Notes: generated by a model not told the origin, from the sequence alone. A stretch of 64,000 nucleotides of DNA from Novosphingobium sp. (GCA_024236235.1 JACKKV010000005.1:62001-126000); one strand, 5' to 3'; counted from the stretch's first letter, positions 8,420-17,556 are shown. Program-made: numbers and translations.

Positions 8420-9189
8420 CAGGCAAGCTCGCGCCCGCGCAGGGCAGACATTTGTGCGATTGTGTGAATTGCGATCATGCACATGGCCATGGTCGCCGCA
8501 CCCGCAGCCCAGGTCAGCGGTGTTGACCATGCCGAGTTGAGTGCCAGCGAGACTGGCGCCGTCGTCGAACCGAGCGTGGCCGCATATGTGAAACTGGGCA
8601 AGATCAGCAACCACAGTCGCTTCGCTCCGGCGAGATGAGGCATCAGCATGGCAAGCGCAGCGCCCAGCACGAACCCACCGGTTGCATCGCAGAAGGAAAA
8701 CCACAGGGGCGAGCCGAACAGATGGAAGGGCTGCGGCCCGTAAAAGGCACTTAGTTCCAGCCACTCGCAGATCGAGACGGCCAGCCAGTCAACCGCCACC
8801 GTGGCGAAGAACAGCTTCCAGATATTGGCCGCAGCGGCGCCATTTTCGATGACGCGCCAGACCAGATAGGCCGTTCCGCCAAAGAACCACGCATAACCCA
8901 GCGGCACATACCACGGGATCGTGCGTTCATAAGCGCGGAAGAAGGCCAGACTGTTTACGTCGGGATACCAGTAGAGCAGGGTATTGTCATAGATCGGCTC
9001 GATCAGAACCGCTGACAGAGCAACGCCAGCAAAGACCAGCGGCAGTATCCAGCCGCGCCGCTTGCGTTCCCCGCCCAGGGCCCACCACGCCAGAATCCCG
9101 GCCAGAATGATGCAGGTGCCAACCAGAAAAACGGTCCCCGCCGGTTGCGGCGCGGGCATGGCCGGCATGGCCACTATCGTGCTTGTCAC
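8419..9189 (-). CDS. Multi-pass membrane protein of unknown function
   Basis: A 256-residue protein with six or seven hydrophobic segments, beginning near residue 18 (GTVFLVGTCIILAGILAWW). No enzyme motif is recognised. A polar stretch with EPIYDN and YWYP, then WYVPLGYAWFFGG, is loosely like the membrane protein at 46614, which has a similar size and a comparable W-P/P-x-W pattern. Both could belong to an AveC-like integral membrane family, but I cannot confirm that. The start is a GTG at 9189 preceded by GGGGAGAATGAGGAC. It is translationally coupled to the MFS gene (TGATG), so the two may act together in uptake. An operator palindrome lies 56 bases upstream. Confidence 0.75.
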   Translation of the reverse strand: MTSTIVAMPAMPAPQPAGTVFLVGTCIILAGILAWWALGGERKRRGWILPLVFAGVALSAVLIEPIYDNTLLYWYPDVNSLAFFRAYERTIPWYVPLGYAWFFGGTAYLVWRVIENGAAAANIWKLFFATVAVDWLAVSICEWLELSAFYGPQPFHLFGSPLWFSFCDATGGFVLGAALAMLMPHLAGAKRLWLLILPSFTYAATLGSTTAPVSLALNSAWSTPLTWAAGAATMAMCMIAIHTIAQMSALRGRELA

Positions 9190-9245
9190 GTCCTCATTCT
9201 CCCCTCGTCAGGCTTCGCGCTATACCTGCCTGCAGGTGCGGCAGA

Positions 9246-9261
9246 CCTGCCCGCCGACAGG
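9246..9261. promoter_or_regulatory. Cluster operator palindrome, copy 4
   Basis: CCTGCC-CGCC-GACAGG lies in the divergent gap between the membrane-protein gene (start 9189, minus) and the SDR gene (start 9314, plus), 56 and 52 bases from the two starts. A second dyad, ACCTGCCTGCAGGT (9224-9237), sits next to it and may be a degenerate copy. Confidence 0.75.
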
Positions 9262-9313
9262 TCACGCCGGGCGCGCAATGTGGAGGCCGGATGCAGCAGG
9301 AAGGGGTTTGAAC

Positions 9314-10129
9314 ATGACTGGCAGGCTTGATGGCAAAGTGGCACTGGTAACGGGGGCCGGAGGCGGCATCGGCGCGGCATCGGCGCGTCGGCTTGCGGCT
9401 GACGGCGCGCGCGTGGTCCTGGCCGACATCGACGCAGGTGCCGCCGAAACCGCTGCAAGCTTGATCCCCGGTGCGCTGGCGATGGCACTGGATCTGACCG
9501 ACGAGAACTCGGTCAGTGCACTGGCCCAGGCGGTTGTCGAACGGTTCGGGCGGGTCGATATCCTGCACAATAATGCGGCGATCCAGAACGACGCCCAACG
9601 CCAGAGGGATCTCGACGTCGTGAATCTGGATGTGGCCGCGTGGGACATGGCGATGGCGGTGAACGTACGCGGCGCGATGCTGATGAGCCGGGAGATCATC
9701 CCGCATATGATCGCACAGGGTGGCGGCTCGATCATTCACAGCGCGTCCGGTTTCGGTGTGCAGGGCGAATCCACCCTCACCGCCTACGGCACGTCCAAGG
9801 CCGCGCTGATCCAGCTCAACCGCATGATCGCCACACAGTATGGCAAGCAGAACGTGCGTTCCAACTGCATGGTAATCGGGTTCGTGCTGACCCCGCTGGC
9901 GGCGGAATCGACGCCTGACATGGTGAAGGACATCTTGCTGTCACACCATCTGACGCCAGAGCTGGGCCAGCCGGAAGACATCGCCAATCTTGTCGCTTTC
10001 CTCGCCAGCGATGAAAGCCGGTTCATCACCGGCGCGGCAATCCCGATTGACGGTGGCGTCACCGCGCACCAGCCCAGCTATGCCGATTTCCGCAAGTTGT
10101 TCGCCGAAATGGGCAGCGGGAAGCTCTAA
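9314..10129 (+). CDS. SDR family oxidoreductase (HQPxYAD-tail group)
   Basis: A 271-residue classical short-chain dehydrogenase/reductase. It has the NAD(P) motif TGAGGGIG near residue 14, NNAA, catalytic Ser in SIIHSASG, and YGTSK (Tyr/Lys pair). A basic residue after the second strand is lacking (ADID), which favours NAD over NADP. The C-terminus reads HQPSYADFRKLF; the same HQP-x-YAD ending is found in the SDRs at 13847 and 27227, so the three are close paralogues. It should oxidise a hydroxyl or reduce a ketone. The ATG at 9314 follows AGGAAGGGG and lies 52 bases after an operator palindrome. It ends convergently with the VOC gene, overlapping by four bases. Confidence 0.92.
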   Translation: MTGRLDGKVALVTGAGGGIGAASARRLAADGARVVLADIDAGAAETAASLIPGALAMALDLTDENSVSALAQAVVERFGRVDILHNNAAIQNDAQRQRDLDVVNLDVAAWDMAMAVNVRGAMLMSREIIPHMIAQGGGSIIHSASGFGVQGESTLTAYGTSKAALIQLNRMIATQYGKQNVRSNCMVIGFVLTPLAAESTPDMVKDILLSHHLTPELGQPEDIANLVAFLASDESRFITGAAIPIDGGVTAHQPSYADFRKLFAEMGSGKL

Positions 10130-10668
10130 CCGGCCAGTTCCGCAAGCCGGTCCATGCCGCGCACGGGGTCGGTCTTGCCGTCCCATGTGGCATGGGCCTT
10201 TTCCATCAGCGCAAGGGTGCCCTGCATGGCTTCGGAAAGTTCCATCAGCTCGGTGTAGTAGCCGTGCGTAGCAAAGGTATCGAACAGGCAGAACCGCTCG
10301 CCTGACGGCATCATGCCGCTATAGGCGATCTTGAATCCTGCGGCGGAAAGGCGCGCATGGGCCGTATCGAAATCGGCGCGCGGCATGATGTGGTGCAGCC
10401 CTTCGCCCCTTGCCTGAAGAAAATCGCGGAAGGGCGATGCGCCATCGTTCGTCTGCTGCAACAGTTCGATCAGCACGCCACCGGAAAAGCCGAACCCGAC
10501 CCGCATGGCAACTGAGGTCGGCACTCCATAGTAAAGCTGGCCGGGCAGCACGGGCACGTCGAACACGAAGAATGGCCCTGCCCCCAGGTCGCGCGTCCAG
10601 TGCGCCAGCGCCTTGTCCAGGTCTTCAACCACGTGGCACAGTTCGACGATCGACCCTTCAGGCTGCAT
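10126..10668 (-). CDS. VOC (glyoxalase/bleomycin resistance) family protein
   Basis: A 180-residue protein of the vicinal oxygen chelate superfamily. The N-terminus LCHVVEDLDKALAHW is the usual first beta-alpha unit, and the second starts at GLHHIMPRADFDTAHARL with a further potential metal His. The YTELMEL phrase near residue 145 matches the end of the VOC fold. Members include epimerases, isomerases and lyases; the exact activity cannot be read. The start at MQPEGS (10668) overlaps the 3' end of the DUF1214 gene by 11 bases, and the gene is the last of the nine-gene minus-strand operon. Its stop overlaps the convergent SDR stop. Confidence 0.82.
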   Translation of the reverse strand: MQPEGSIVELCHVVEDLDKALAHWTRDLGAGPFFVFDVPVLPGQLYYGVPTSVAMRVGFGFSGGVLIELLQQTNDGASPFRDFLQARGEGLHHIMPRADFDTAHARLSAAGFKIAYSGMMPSGERFCLFDTFATHGYYTELMELSEAMQGTLALMEKAHATWDGKTDPVRGMDRLAELAG

Positions 10669-11911
10669 CGGCCCATCCTTCCTTGCTTGTTCGCAGCGCA
10701 AAGGCCCGCGCGCGCGTGGCGATCTGGTTGCGGCGACCGGCCAGATCGATGGTCGGAACAGCTTCCGGCAAGGTATCAAGCTTGCTCAGACGCACTTCAC
10801 GGATCATGCTACCCGGATCGGCATCGGCGGGCACGCCTTGCCATCGGGTCAGCATCCAACCTTCATGCAACCCGCACGTATCGATCCAGTTGGCCACGCC
10901 CGGATCGGCCAGCGCCAGCACATATGTCACCGTGCCATCGGCATTTGGCGTCACCTGACCCTTGTTAAGGCTGGCAAGCCGCAGCATGGGATCGGGTGCG
11001 ATGGTCCAGGGATCGGTGATCTGAAACCCGGTGTAATAGCTACCCGCCGGATCGAGTGTGACCAGCAGCGCCTCATCATCGTCAAGCGCAAAGCGCCCCC
11101 CGGCGAGATAGCCCCAGTTGCCGTCACGCCCGTTGGGGCCGATCAGCCGGTTGGGTTCGGGAAAGCCGAGGAAATCGTCCTTGAAACCACGCCAGAAACG
11201 CACCCATGCGGGCATGTCGGCGATAATGGTCGCGGCGATTTCATCCTCGCTGCGCGCCTGCCAGCCTGCAGGTGGATCAAGGCGCACAACGCGGACCTCG
11301 GCAGGCAACTGGTCCCAGTCGCACTGGCTGTCGCGCGTGTATATCTGGATACGCCCCGGCTCGGTTTGCAGATGGAGCGGCCCGCCCGCTTGCGGGCCGA
11401 CGGTCACCGAAACCCGACGATCCGCGTCGCAGTGCGGCAGCAGATCCTGCAGGGTCAGCGCGCCGATATTGCGGCCAAGGCCCGCGTGATGCTCCGGCTC
11501 CATCTCGATCACCACGCTGAACTGCGGCGGATCGGCGGAAAAGCGCAGATCGATGCGATAGTGACCTTCCCCGTCGATCGGGATTTCGCGGTTGAAATTG
11601 TCGGGATTATCCACCGCCACGGCTGCACCGTGATAGACATGGCCAAACCAGCGGCGCGGCGGGTTGGAGACGTTCCAGGTCACGCGCGGATCGGCAGTGT
11701 CACCATTCGCCTCTCGCATGGCCAGCGCCAGCACCCATTGATCGAGCGCCCGATCAAGGCCCAGATTGCCATCGACCGTGGCCGCGGCCGGATCGCCCAA
11801 CATCCCTTGCCGCGCCTGTTCGCGCGCAGCCCGCACGTCCGTCCGCTCGATCAGGCGCAGCGCCCGCTTTTCGGCGGCTTCCTGATCCGGCGTGTAAAGC
11901 GGATTGGTCAC
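10658..11911 (-). CDS. DUF1214 domain protein, first copy
   Basis: A 417-residue protein with a C-terminal DUF1214-like region: TLDPAGSYYTGFQITDPW, ASLNKGQ near residue 315, and LALADPGVANWIDT near residue 335. A paralogue at 54294 has the corresponding phrases YWNVQLSD, SSLNGGQA and ARDDPGVSNWLDP. Their function is unknown to me. Both copies lie close to a PAPS sulfotransferase gene (12681 and 55454), which suggests a functional link. The start is taken as GTG at 11911, which forms GTGA with the stop of the upstream SDR gene; upstream in-frame sequence is SDR-coding. No signal peptide is apparent. Confidence 0.8.
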   Translation of the reverse strand: MTNPLYTPDQEAAEKRALRLIERTDVRAAREQARQGMLGDPAAATVDGNLGLDRALDQWVLALAMREANGDTADPRVTWNVSNPPRRWFGHVYHGAAVAVDNPDNFNREIPIDGEGHYRIDLRFSADPPQFSVVIEMEPEHHAGLGRNIGALTLQDLLPHCDADRRVSVTVGPQAGGPLHLQTEPGRIQIYTRDSQCDWDQLPAEVRVVRLDPPAGWQARSEDEIAATIIADMPAWVRFWRGFKDDFLGFPEPNRLIGPNGRDGNWGYLAGGRFALDDDEALLVTLDPAGSYYTGFQITDPWTIAPDPMLRLASLNKGQVTPNADGTVTYVLALADPGVANWIDTCGLHEGWMLTRWQGVPADADPGSMIREVRLSKLDTLPEAVPTIDLAGRRNQIATRARAFALRTSKEGWADAA

Positions 11912-12684
11912 GAAATCGTGCCCACCCTTCCGCCTTCCACGAACACCGTGCTGCCGGTGGTATAGCTGGAAGCGTCGCTGGCCAGCAGAATGGCTGCGCC
12001 CACGGCTTCGTCCGCCGCGCCGAACCGCTTGATCGCGTTGCGCTCTGCCAGGCCCAGCCCCTTGTGAATTTCCGCCTCCTGCCCATCGGGACTCATCGAG
12101 CCGACGCACAGCGCATTGACGCGCGTATGCGGCGCCAGCGCCTTGGCCAGCGAACGCGTGAGGAAAGCCAGCGCCGCCTTGCTTACGCCATAGGCAACAG
12201 CAGGCGGGATCGGAGTAAAACCACCGCAGCTTTGCACGGAGATAATCACGCCCTTGCCATGCGCCTCCATATCCTGCGCGGTCAGTTCCGCCAGCCGCCA
12301 GGTGGCAAGGACGTTCACGTCCATCGCGGTTTTCCAGACCTCATCGGTGTTCGCCCACAACCCGCCATCGTGGGCATAAACCACGCCGGCAGCGGCATTG
12401 TTGAACACGATGTGGACCGGCCCGAAGGCCTCGCGCGCCCTGCTGACAAGGTTTTCGAGATCGGCGCGCGCTCCTGCATCTGCCGCCACGGCCAGCGCGC
12501 GTCCGCCATCCAGCGCGTTGATCTCCTGCGCGATCCGGTCCAGCCGGTCTTGCGAACGGGCGGAGATGATGACGTTCGCGCCCAGTTCGGCATAGGCTTT
12601 TGCGACATGCTCGCCAACGCCCGGCCCAACGCCGGTCAGGATCGCGGTGCGCCCATCGAGACGGAAACGATCAAGCACGCTCAT
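11908..12684 (-). CDS. SDR family oxidoreductase
   Basis: A 258-residue SDR with the cofactor motif TGVGPGVG near residue 18, FNNAAAG near residue 93, Ser in ISVQSCGG and the catalytic YGVSK. SARS after the second strand hints at NADP. The family oxidises alcohols or reduces ketones in the cytoplasm. It lies between the sulfotransferase gene (4-base ATGA overlap upstream) and the DUF1214 gene (GTGA overlap downstream), so the three are translationally coupled. The substrate is unknown; the setting suggests an intermediate that is also handled by the sulfotransferase. Confidence 0.92.
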   Translation of the reverse strand: MSVLDRFRLDGRTAILTGVGPGVGEHVAKAYAELGANVIISARSQDRLDRIAQEINALDGGRALAVAADAGARADLENLVSRAREAFGPVHIVFNNAAAGVVYAHDGGLWANTDEVWKTAMDVNVLATWRLAELTAQDMEAHGKGVIISVQSCGGFTPIPPAVAYGVSKAALAFLTRSLAKALAPHTRVNALCVGSMSPDGQEAEIHKGLGLAERNAIKRFGAADEAVGAAILLASDASSYTTGSTVFVEGGRVGTIS

Positions 12685-13850
12685 GCAGGCCTCCCCAGCA
12701 GGTGACCGAAGCGGTCGTAATAATCCGCCATCCGCTCCCGCACCTCGCCAACGTCGATGCCGTATTGTTCCGGCGAATGCTTGTGTCTGCCCATGCGTTT
12801 GGCAGCCGGGTTGTCAGTCAGAAAGCGGTCGATTCGCTGCGCGTGATCGTCGGAAAATGGCAGGGCGAACTTATCGTATATGCGCGCGATGGTTCCCTTC
12901 GGGTCCGCCACCACATCCTTGTGCGCCAGATCGATAATCCGCCCGTCAATCGCCGGATCGGCGCGTGCGGCCAGCCCGCGGTTCATCGCCGCGATCCAGG
13001 TTTCCACCACATCGCGCCCGATGGCCGCCTTGTCCTTGTCACCCCCGAAAGCCGCCAGGAACCCGGCGATGAAACTGGAGAGGGAAGAGAAGGTCAACGC
13101 AGGATCACGGTGCGTCCACACCAGCACGGCGCCGGGATAGGCCTCCAGCAGGGCCGGAAGATCGAACAAGTGCTGCGGCGATTTCAGCGTCCAGCGCCCA
13201 CGCGGCCCTTTCCACTGGAAGTTCTGCAACAGCCGCTTGTGCGAGACATATTGCCCCGGCGCATCGCTGGCGCGCAGCCAGTCGGCATAGTCCGGCACGC
13301 CCAGCTCGGCGGGGAAATTGGTGCTGGCGAAGTGATACTGCATGCCGTGATTGCACTCACCCGGCTGAGTGCAATCGAACCGCTGGATATCAAGCAGTTG
13401 CGGCGCATGCTTGAGCCAGTTGTCATACATGGCGGTGACCTGCGCAATGCGCGGATCGCTGTCGAACGTGGCGTTCTCCGGCGGTGGCCACGGAATGTAC
13501 CATTCCCACTCGCGCGGGGCACGGGCGGCTGGATCGAGGCACAACAGGTCATAGGTGATGGTTGTTCCCGTGCGCGGCAGTCCGATCACAATCAGCGGTT
13601 CACCCACGTCTTGCCGGGCTATCTCGGGATGATTGCGATCATCCTCCACGAACCGCAATCGGGTGCATAGCTGGCCGACGATGTTCCGTGTCGCCAGATG
13701 CCGCAATTGCTCGTTCGGTCCCATGGCCTCGACTGCGGCGACCAGCCGCTCGAACCCCTCTCGCCAGCCGGTATCAGGCCCGAAATTTTCCAGCCCGGTC
13801 GCCTCGCGAGCCGCGTCTTCCAGACCGGAAACCGTCAACGGCGCGCTCAT
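12681..13850 (-). CDS. PAPS-dependent sulfotransferase, first copy
   Basis: A 389-residue protein of the sulfotransferase group common in sphingomonads and mycobacteria. The 5'-phosphosulfate loop VIGLPRTGTT is at residues 88-97, the 3'-phosphate region is VWTHRDP followed by FSSLSSF, and KSPQHLF lies between. Such enzymes transfer sulfate from PAPS to hydroxyl groups. In a degradative cluster a sulfate could act as a leaving group or solubilise an intermediate (inference). The gene overlaps the SDR genes on both sides by four bases. A second sulfotransferase is at 55454, and both lie next to or near DUF1214 genes. Confidence 0.88.
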   Translation of the reverse strand: MSAPLTVSGLEDAAREATGLENFGPDTGWREGFERLVAAVEAMGPNEQLRHLATRNIVGQLCTRLRFVEDDRNHPEIARQDVGEPLIVIGLPRTGTTITYDLLCLDPAARAPREWEWYIPWPPPENATFDSDPRIAQVTAMYDNWLKHAPQLLDIQRFDCTQPGECNHGMQYHFASTNFPAELGVPDYADWLRASDAPGQYVSHKRLLQNFQWKGPRGRWTLKSPQHLFDLPALLEAYPGAVLVWTHRDPALTFSSLSSFIAGFLAAFGGDKDKAAIGRDVVETWIAAMNRGLAARADPAIDGRIIDLAHKDVVADPKGTIARIYDKFALPFSDDHAQRIDRFLTDNPAAKRMGRHKHSPEQYGIDVGEVRERMADYYDRFGHLLGRPA

Positions 13851-14659
13851 GACAGGTGCTGTTCCATCAGTTCCAGCAGATCGGCATAGTGCGGCTGGTG
13901 AACCAGCCCGCCGCCGGAGATCGAGATGTTTTCGCCGGTTATATACCGGCTCTCGTCGCTGGCGAGGAAGGCGACCAGCGCAGCGATATCATCCGGCGTA
14001 CCAAACTCAGGCGTCAGCACATGGCGCTTGATGATTTCCTTCAGGCCCGGCGCCGTCTTGTCGAGCGCTTCGGTCAATACGACACCAGGGGCGACGGAGT
14101 TGCAGCGGATATTCTGCCGTCCGTGCTGTGTGGCGATGTATTTGGTCATGGTGATGATCGCGCCCTTGGACGAACCATAGGCGATGCGTGCCAGATCGCC
14201 GGCCGATCCGCTGTTGGATGCGGTATTGATGATCGAACCGCCGCCGCCCTTCACCATGTGCGGGATCGCGTATTTGCAGCCCAGCAGATATCCGCGCAGG
14301 TTCACATCGATGATCTCGTCCCAGATATCGATTGGAATGTTTACCGCATCGGTATCCAGCGGGTGTTTGGCCGGATCGGTCATCGCGGCATTGTTATGGA
14401 GGATATCCAGCCGCCCGAAATGATTGACCGTGGTCATCACCATCGCCTCTATCGACGCAGGATCTGCAGCGTCAAACCGGACGGGCAGCGCGGCCTCGCC
14501 CAGCGGCCCGGCCGCAGCCTCGGCCAGATCGGCGAAGAGGTCCGCTACGGTCACTTTTGCACCTTCCTTGACGAGACGGCGCGCGACCGCGGAACCGATT
14601 CCGCCCCCGCCACCCGTGACGATCGCAACCTTGCCCGCCAGCCGACCCATGCCTGTCAT
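13847..14659 (-). CDS. SDR family oxidoreductase (HQPxYAD-tail group)
   Basis: A 270-residue classical SDR. The glycine motif TGGGGGIG begins near residue 15, NNAA near 93, Ser in SIINTASN, and the catalytic YGSSK follows. The C-terminus ISGGGLVHQPHYADLLELM shares the HQP-x-YAD ending with the SDRs at 9314 and 27227. AD follows the second strand, so NAD is the likelier cofactor. The ATG at 14659 overlaps the preceding stop (ATGA); a second ATG three codons later is possible. It is within the nine-gene operon and is coupled to the sulfotransferase gene by a four-base overlap. Confidence 0.92.
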   Translation of the reverse strand: MTGMGRLAGKVAIVTGGGGGIGSAVARRLVKEGAKVTVADLFADLAEAAAGPLGEAALPVRFDAADPASIEAMVMTTVNHFGRLDILHNNAAMTDPAKHPLDTDAVNIPIDIWDEIIDVNLRGYLLGCKYAIPHMVKGGGGSIINTASNSGSAGDLARIAYGSSKGAIITMTKYIATQHGRQNIRCNSVAPGVVLTEALDKTAPGLKEIIKRHVLTPEFGTPDDIAALVAFLASDESRYITGENISISGGGLVHQPHYADLLELMEQHLS

Positions 14660-15495
14660 CCCCCGGTGAATGTCTTGTTGAATTCGACAAAGCCCACAAG
14701 GCGTGCCTTGCGGTCCGCCTCCACTTGCGGCTGCTTTTCCTGCCCCGGCCCGTCCGGCACGATCTGCAACGGCTCGCCCGCCAGCAATCCGGCCAGTGCA
14801 TTATGAGTCACGTCAGCCGGATCATAGACGCCGGACAGGTCGAACCCTTCGGGCACGGTCCGCAGCAGCATGGGCGTGCGCATGATCGGCGCTGCAATGC
14901 CAATCGCGTCGATACCGCGCTCATGATACTCGGCCCACAGCGATTCCGCGAAGTTGAGATCGAACGCCTTGGTCGCGGAATACATGGCCAGATTGGGCTG
15001 CCCCCCCAGCCCCGCGCCGGAGGCCATGATGATGATGCCGCCGCGCCCTTGTCCATTCTGGCCGCGTTCCAGGAACCGCCTGCCCAAGCCGTTGGCCGCA
15101 TCGATCAGAGTGGTGATGTTCATCGCCACCAGCCGATGCGCCGCAGCAGGCCCTTCCTCGAAAAACCGGTGGAAACTGTCCGCACCTGCATTGGAAATGT
15201 AAAGCCCGACGTCGAGCCCGGCCGCCGCGTCGACAATGCGTTGCCCCGCCCCCGGCGCAGCAAGATCCTGCGCGATGGCGCGATAATCGATGCCATGCTC
15301 TGCCTTCAGCGTCTCCCCCAGCGTCTCAAGCGCGGACTGGCGCCGCGATACCAGGACGAGACTGATGCCCATCGCGGCGAGTTCGCGGGCATAACACTCG
15401 CCGGTCCCCTCCGATGCCCCGGCGATGACGGCCCAGGGGCCATACTTCTCGCGGAAAGCGGCAGTGTCGAGCGGGAGCCGGGTCAGTGTCCGCAT
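14656..15495 (-). CDS. SDR family oxidoreductase
   Basis: A 279-residue SDR with an N-terminal extension (LPLDTAAFREKYGPWAVI) before the cofactor motif GASEGTG at about residues 26-32. SRR after the second strand suggests NADP. Ser in IIMASGAGLGG and YSATK complete the active site. The arrangement resembles the DltE/YqjQ-like SDR group rather than the classical FabG type. It starts two bases after the stop of the upstream CMD-like gene and overlaps the next SDR by four bases, so it is cotranscribed. The substrate is unknown. Confidence 0.88.
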   Translation of the reverse strand: MRTLTRLPLDTAAFREKYGPWAVIAGASEGTGECYARELAAMGISLVLVSRRQSALETLGETLKAEHGIDYRAIAQDLAAPGAGQRIVDAAAGLDVGLYISNAGADSFHRFFEEGPAAAHRLVAMNITTLIDAANGLGRRFLERGQNGQGRGGIIIMASGAGLGGQPNLAMYSATKAFDLNFAESLWAEYHERGIDAIGIAAPIMRTPMLLRTVPEGFDLSGVYDPADVTHNALAGLLAGEPLQIVPDGPGQEKQPQVEADRKARLVGFVEFNKTFTGG

Positions 15496-15497
15496 TG

Positions 15498-15884
15498 TCA
15501 GCCCCCCTTCTTCATGTCCGCAACGCGCGCCTTGGCCGCCTCGATCCCGCGGAAGACGGCGGTCGTGTTGCCCGCCCCGGCATAGAACAGCAGGAACAGC
15601 GGGATCTGTTCCAGCTGTTCATCCGTGAATTCGCCATTGACCAGCGCCCCGGTCATCTGGATTTCGATCAGGTCCTGACGGCCAAGCATGGCGGTTGCGC
15701 CCAGCACCATCAGCCGCTTTTCGCGGATCGAAAACGCATCGTTACCCCACATATTGGCAAACTGGTTGCCAACGATTTCCTGATTGAACGGCGAATCCCT
15801 GAACGGCATGACCATGGCCGATGCTCCAGGGCCATAGACCGCATCGAACACTTCAAGGCCTTTTTCCCAGTTCTTGTCACTCAT
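15498..15884 (-). CDS. Carboxymuconolactone decarboxylase-like protein
   Basis: A 128-residue all-helical protein with the carboxymuconolactone decarboxylase (CMD) family pattern: NWEKGLEVFDAVYGPGA at the N-terminus, FSIREKRLMVLGATAMLGR in the middle and FYAGAGNTTAVFRGIE near the end. The CxxC of AhpD-type peroxidases is missing, so it belongs with the decarboxylase-like or uncharacterised members. Family members act on lactones or have no known reaction. It lies between the beta-hydroxyacid dehydrogenase and SDR genes in the long minus-strand operon. Confidence 0.82.
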   Translation of the reverse strand: MSDKNWEKGLEVFDAVYGPGASAMVMPFRDSPFNQEIVGNQFANMWGNDAFSIREKRLMVLGATAMLGRQDLIEIQMTGALVNGEFTDEQLEQIPLFLLFYAGAGNTTAVFRGIEAAKARVADMKKGG

Positions 15885-15908
15885 TGCTTGTCTCCCGGTT
15901 TGATCGCG

Positions 15909-16772
15909 TCAGCCGTCGATCGGCTGGCCCAGCGGATATTCGAGGCCCGCGGTGGAACGCGCGTTGTCGCGGATCAGTTCGACCATCGGCAGGCGCGCGC
16001 CGAAACGGGCAGCTTCCTCCATGGCCACTTCCAGATCCTTGACCATCAGGCCCATGAAGTAATTGCGGATGCCGGTTTCCTGCTCGTTCCCCTCGGGATC
16101 GGGACGCCGCATCATCGCCAGCGCGCCTTCCAGCCCGCCGCCGGCATTGGGATCGCCAGCCAGGGCCATGGTCAGCTGATCGAGGCTGACGCCGTAATTG
16201 CGCGCAATGACCGCGCCTTCATACCCGGCGCGCATGCAACCGAAATAGGTGGTGTTGCGCGCGATCTTGGCCGCCATGCCCGCGCCCGGCCCGCCCATGT
16301 GAAGCACCTGCCCTGCAAACCCGTCGAAAATCGGCCTGGCCGCAGCCATGTCGGCATCGCTGCCACCAGCCATGCAGATCAACCCGTTTTCGGCAGATTT
16401 CGGGCCATTGGTGACCCCGCAATCGATCAGGATGACGCCCGCATCGGCGCAAAGGTTCTGAGCCGTGGCAAGATCGCCCATCGAAATGGTCGAGAGCAGG
16501 ATCACCGTCTGCCCGCGCTTGCCTGCCGCCAGCACCCCGTCCGGCCCGGACAGCACCGAAATTGTCTGCGGCCCGTCCAGCACTGCGATCAGCACGCAAT
16601 CGGCCGCCTGCGCCACCTCGCGCGGGCTGGATGCCATCGGCGGCGCGCCGGGTACATTGGCTGCCGCTTCGGCGCGCACATCATAAAGGCCCGCCAGTTG
16701 CCCGGATCGCTGCAGGCACTGCGCCACACCGCCGCCGATGCCGCCAAGGCCGATTACACCACCACTCTTCAT
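15909..16772 (-). CDS. NAD(P)-dependent beta-hydroxyacid dehydrogenase family protein
   Basis: A 287-residue member of the 6-phosphogluconate/3-hydroxyisobutyrate dehydrogenase family. The Rossmann motif GLGGIGGGV begins at residue 8. DCGVTNGPKSAENG (about 117-130) corresponds to the family DAPVSGG region, and K169 in AAKIARN sits where the catalytic Lys is expected. These enzymes oxidise beta-hydroxyacids or reduce the semialdehydes. The start is at MKSGGVIG (16772); longer reading would overlap the phosphatase gene. It lies 31 bases after the phosphatase gene and 24 bases before the CMD-like gene. Confidence 0.88.
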   Translation of the reverse strand: MKSGGVIGLGGIGGGVAQCLQRSGQLAGLYDVRAEAAANVPGAPPMASSPREVAQAADCVLIAVLDGPQTISVLSGPDGVLAAGKRGQTVILLSTISMGDLATAQNLCADAGVILIDCGVTNGPKSAENGLICMAGGSDADMAAARPIFDGFAGQVLHMGGPGAGMAAKIARNTTYFGCMRAGYEGAVIARNYGVSLDQLTMALAGDPNAGGGLEGALAMMRRPDPEGNEQETGIRNYFMGLMVKDLEVAMEEAARFGARLPMVELIRDNARSTAGLEYPLGQPIDG

Positions 16773-16803
16773 ATCCGTCTTCCTCGTTTGGGCCTCGGCC
16801 CGA

Positions 16804-17556
16804 TCAATCGACAAGCAGGGCGCGGATGCGGGCCTGCGCCGCATCGTTCAGCCCCGCCGCTGCAAAATAGCGCGGCACATCGTCCCAGCCGCGCGCCAGT
16901 TCGTCCCACGCCGCCTCAAGATATTCACGGCGCACGCCAATCAGGGCCTGCACCTGCCCCGGGCTTGGCATAAACCCGAAACTGGCCATCATCCCCGGTT
17001 CCACTTCGCCCGCGCGCAGCAGATTTTCGCCGAACACGTTGGACCGCAGGTAATCTTCCACGATGACCTCGCGCGATACGCCCGCCAGTTCCAGCAGCAG
17101 CGCCGCCGCCACCCCGGTCCGGTCCTTTCCTGCCGTGCAGTTCAGCAGCATCGGCAACGCGCCATCCAGCAATGCTTCGCCAATCGGCTGCCAGTGCGGC
17201 AGCAAGGCATTCACGATTTCGCGATAGGTTTCGGCCATCGTCGCAATCGCGATTTCAGGTTCCGGCCCTTTCTCCAGCCGTTCGCGCCCGAAATGCCCGA
17301 ACACCCTGAGATCGGCGTTCACGTCCAGTTGCAGCCAGCGGCAGTCCGGCCCGTGCCAGTCATGCGGCATCTCGGCACGTTCTGGCGCGGAACGCAGATC
17401 CACGATGGCGCGAAAGCCCATGGTGGCAAGCGTCGCAAGCTGATCGGGCGCGAAATTGCGCGGCCCTTCGCTGCGGTAAAGGACGCCTGAGCGTATGCGC
17501 CCGCCCTCTGCCGGCATTCCGCCCATATCGCGAAAATTGAGGCTGCTTTGGGGCAT
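16804..17556 (-). CDS. Tyrosine-protein-phosphatase-like protein (CxxGKDRTG)
   Basis: A 250-residue phosphatase of the IphP/MptpB-like group. The P-loop is NCTAGKDRTG with C140 as nucleophile and R146 as phosphate-binding Arg. The N-terminal NFRDMGG and the VLYRSEG and RAIVDLRS phrases are typical of this group. It is the first gene of the nine-gene minus-strand operon, where protein-tyrosine signalling is an odd function; it may dephosphorylate a small-molecule intermediate made by one of the APH-like kinases (inference). The ATG at 17556 is preferred to an in-frame TTG four codons upstream. A near-consensus operator lies 161 bases upstream. Confidence 0.88.
   Translation of the reverse strand: MPQSSLNFRDMGGMPAEGGRIRSGVLYRSEGPRNFAPDQLATLATMGFRAIVDLRSAPERAEMPHDWHGPDCRWLQLDVNADLRVFGHFGRERLEKGPEPEIAIATMAETYREIVNALLPHWQPIGEALLDGALPMLLNCTAGKDRTGVAAALLLELAGVSREVIVEDYLRSNVFGENLLRAGEVEPGMMASFGFMPSPGQVQALIGVRREYLEAAWDELARGWDDVPRYFAAAGLNDAAQARIRALLVD

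Noticed and set aside
9224..9237. ACCTGCCTGCAGGT as a separate operator copy
   Set aside because: In the consensus register the right arm has two mismatches; it may be a degenerate site but is not counted.
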